A stretch of DNA of 10,185 bases, from positions 1-10,185 of the forward strand of contig JASHQO010000047.1 of assembly GCA_030039105.1 (NCBI GenBank). Reading direction: 5' to 3'. Within the stretch, counting starts at the first letter, position 1. Every line of letters starts with the position of its first letter. Of this stretch, positions 9,402 through 10,185 are shown one piece after another. The position numbers and the translations under genes were made by a program. The DNA is from Xanthobacteraceae bacterium (GTDB taxonomy: Bacteria > Pseudomonadota > Alphaproteobacteria > Rhizobiales > Xanthobacteraceae). The notes under the pieces were generated by a model. It saw only the letters and a program-made list of their open reading frames with translations, was not told the origin of the DNA and did not search any database.

Positions 9402-9486
9402 TGGTGCGGGCGGAGGGGCTCGAACCCCCACGACTTTCGTCACGGGAACCTAAATCCCGCGCGTCTACCAATTCCGCCACGCCCGC
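9402..9486 (-). tRNA. tRNA-Leu (anticodon UAG)
   Basis: An 85-base class II tRNA including an encoded CCA (9402-9404). On the minus strand the acceptor arms GCGGGCG (9480-9486) and CGCCCGC pair fully. The D-arm region reads GCGGAATTGGTAGACGC, the anticodon stem CGGGA / TCCCG closes the loop TTTAGGT with anticodon TAG, the long variable arm holds GAC-GAAA-GTC, and the T-arm is GGGGG-TTCGAGC-CCCTC with one G-U pair. It closely follows the layout of E. coli tRNA-Leu(UAG) and reads CUA and probably other CUN codons. It is transcribed in the direction of tig. Confidence 0.97.
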
Positions 9487-9516
9487 AACACGCAGGGCGG
9501 CCCTCGCTGGGCGCGG

Positions 9517-9525
9517 CTTATATCA
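9517..9525 (-). promoter_or_regulatory. extended -10 promoter element of tRNA-Leu
   Basis: On the minus strand TGATATAAG is a TGn-extended -10 box with five of six matches to TATAAT. It lies 31 bases before the mature tRNA 5' end, giving a start near 9510 and a leader of about 24 bases. The sequence after the box (CCGCGCCC) is GC-rich, as in the discriminators of stringently controlled stable-RNA promoters. No good -35 hexamer is visible, consistent with an extended -10 type. Confidence 0.5.
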
Positions 9526-9543
9526 TGCGTTGCGCGCGGGGCA

Positions 9544-10185
9544 CTATAAAAATAGCCCCAAAAATAGCTCGCGGTATAGCTTCGGCAACTGTTCGGGCAA
9601 GTCCTCGGCAATCAGGCCGGGACCGAACGTCGCGGCGGCCTCGCCATGGAGCCAGACCGCGGCAGCGGCGGCCGCGAAGGCGGGCATGCCTTGGGCGACG
9701 AGGCCGGTGACAATCCCGGCCAGCACGTCGCCAGCGCCGGCCGTGGCCAGGTACGGCGGCGCATTGGCGCCGATCGCGGCGCGACCATCAGGGGCGGCGA
9801 TCACAGTATCGGCACCCTTGAGAATGATAACGGAGCCGGTGGATGCGGCGGCCTTGCGCGCCCTTTCGAGTTTTGACCCAACTTTAGCTCCAGCATCTAA
9901 GTTACCAAAATAGCGTGAGAATTCGCCCTCATGAGGCGTCAGAATCGTCGCCGCGCCGGACCTCGCTGCAAGGGCTTTGGCTAAGCGTCCGGGATCGCTG
10001 GCGAAGCTCGTCATGGCGTCGGCGTCCAACACCACGGCCCGCTCGCCCGCCAGCGCGACGAGCACGAGATCGCAGGTCCGCTTCCCGACGCCGAGGCCCG
10101 GCCCGAGCGCAACGGCGTTCAGTCGCCGATCGGCCAGGAATTGCTTCAGTTCGGCGGCGCCATCCACGGCGCGGACCATGACGGC
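9544..10185 (-). CDS. nnrD: ADP/ATP-dependent NAD(P)H-hydrate dehydratase domain, C-terminal part (likely bifunctional NnrE-NnrD)
   Basis: Partial: the frame stays open through the right edge, giving the last 213 residues. The domain removes water from S-NAD(P)H hydrate at the cost of ATP or ADP, repairing damaged cofactor. Counting from the Met codon at 10177-10179, ribokinase-like fold motifs are visible: GPGLG (26-30), DADA (52-55), TPHEGEF (81-87), KGADT (121-125), and NAPPYLATAGAGDVLAG (139-155), where D151 is the expected catalytic base. The Met at 10179 is internal: two further codons upstream are in frame and the ATP-binding domain normally starts earlier. In many bacteria this domain follows an NAD(P)HX epimerase domain in one protein of about 500 residues, which would lie to the right; that is inference. 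The gene ends 57 bases before tRNA-Leu. No terminator is clear. Confidence 0.92.
   Translation of the reverse strand, partial: AVMVRAVDGAAELKQFLADRRLNAVALGPGLGVGKRTCDLVLVALAGERAVVLDADAMTSFASDPGRLAKALAARSGAATILTPHEGEFSRYFGNLDAGAKVGSKLERARKAAASTGSVIILKGADTVIAAPDGRAAIGANAPPYLATAGAGDVLAGIVTGLVAQGMPAFAAAAAAVWLHGEAAATFGPGLIAEDLPEQLPKLYRELFLGLFL

Noticed and set aside
8328..9710. A 460-codon plus-strand open frame spanning tig, tRNA-Leu and the end of nnrD
   Set aside because: It reads antisense through a tRNA and two conserved genes, so it cannot be a real coding region.

Overview
The window is a high-GC chromosomal segment in which every gene I can support lies on the minus strand. Gene content, the order tRNA-Leu / tig / clpP / clpX / lon, the protein sequences and the intergenic repeat style point to an alphaproteobacterium of the order Hyphomicrobiales (Rhizobiales), probably near Bradyrhizobium, Rhodopseudomonas or Pseudolabrys. 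This placement is from memory of these families, not from a search.

Reading in the direction of transcription (right to left): the window opens with the C-terminal half of an NAD(P)H-hydrate repair enzyme (9544-10185, cut by the window edge). A tRNA-Leu(UAG) with its own extended -10 promoter follows. Then comes the protein quality-control block: trigger factor (tig), the ClpP peptidase, its ClpX unfoldase and the Lon protease. Trigger factor folds nascent chains at the ribosome, ClpXP degrades tagged or regulatory proteins, and Lon removes misfolded ones. The genes are separated by 165, 304 and 277 bases, so each can have its own promoter. A strong hairpin terminator follows lon.

Below lon are two small genes of unknown function: a short membrane-anchored protein (2299-2676) and a secreted four-cysteine protein (1672-2055). 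Between them lies a hairpin-rich dispersed-type repeat (2173-2298). Next is a tight three-gene operon: a dienelactone hydrolase family protein, a 95-residue DUF6295-like protein, and a TauD/TfdA family 2-oxoglutarate dioxygenase that runs off the left edge.

Most of the window is conserved housekeeping sequence and I see no clear new defence, mobile or biosynthetic system. The points worth a second look are regulatory or repeat-like: a near-consensus sigma-54 type -24/-12 element between clpP and clpX, a three-copy 15-base repeat ahead of clpP, the composite repeat at 2173-2298, and the hydrolase/DUF6295/dioxygenase operon.
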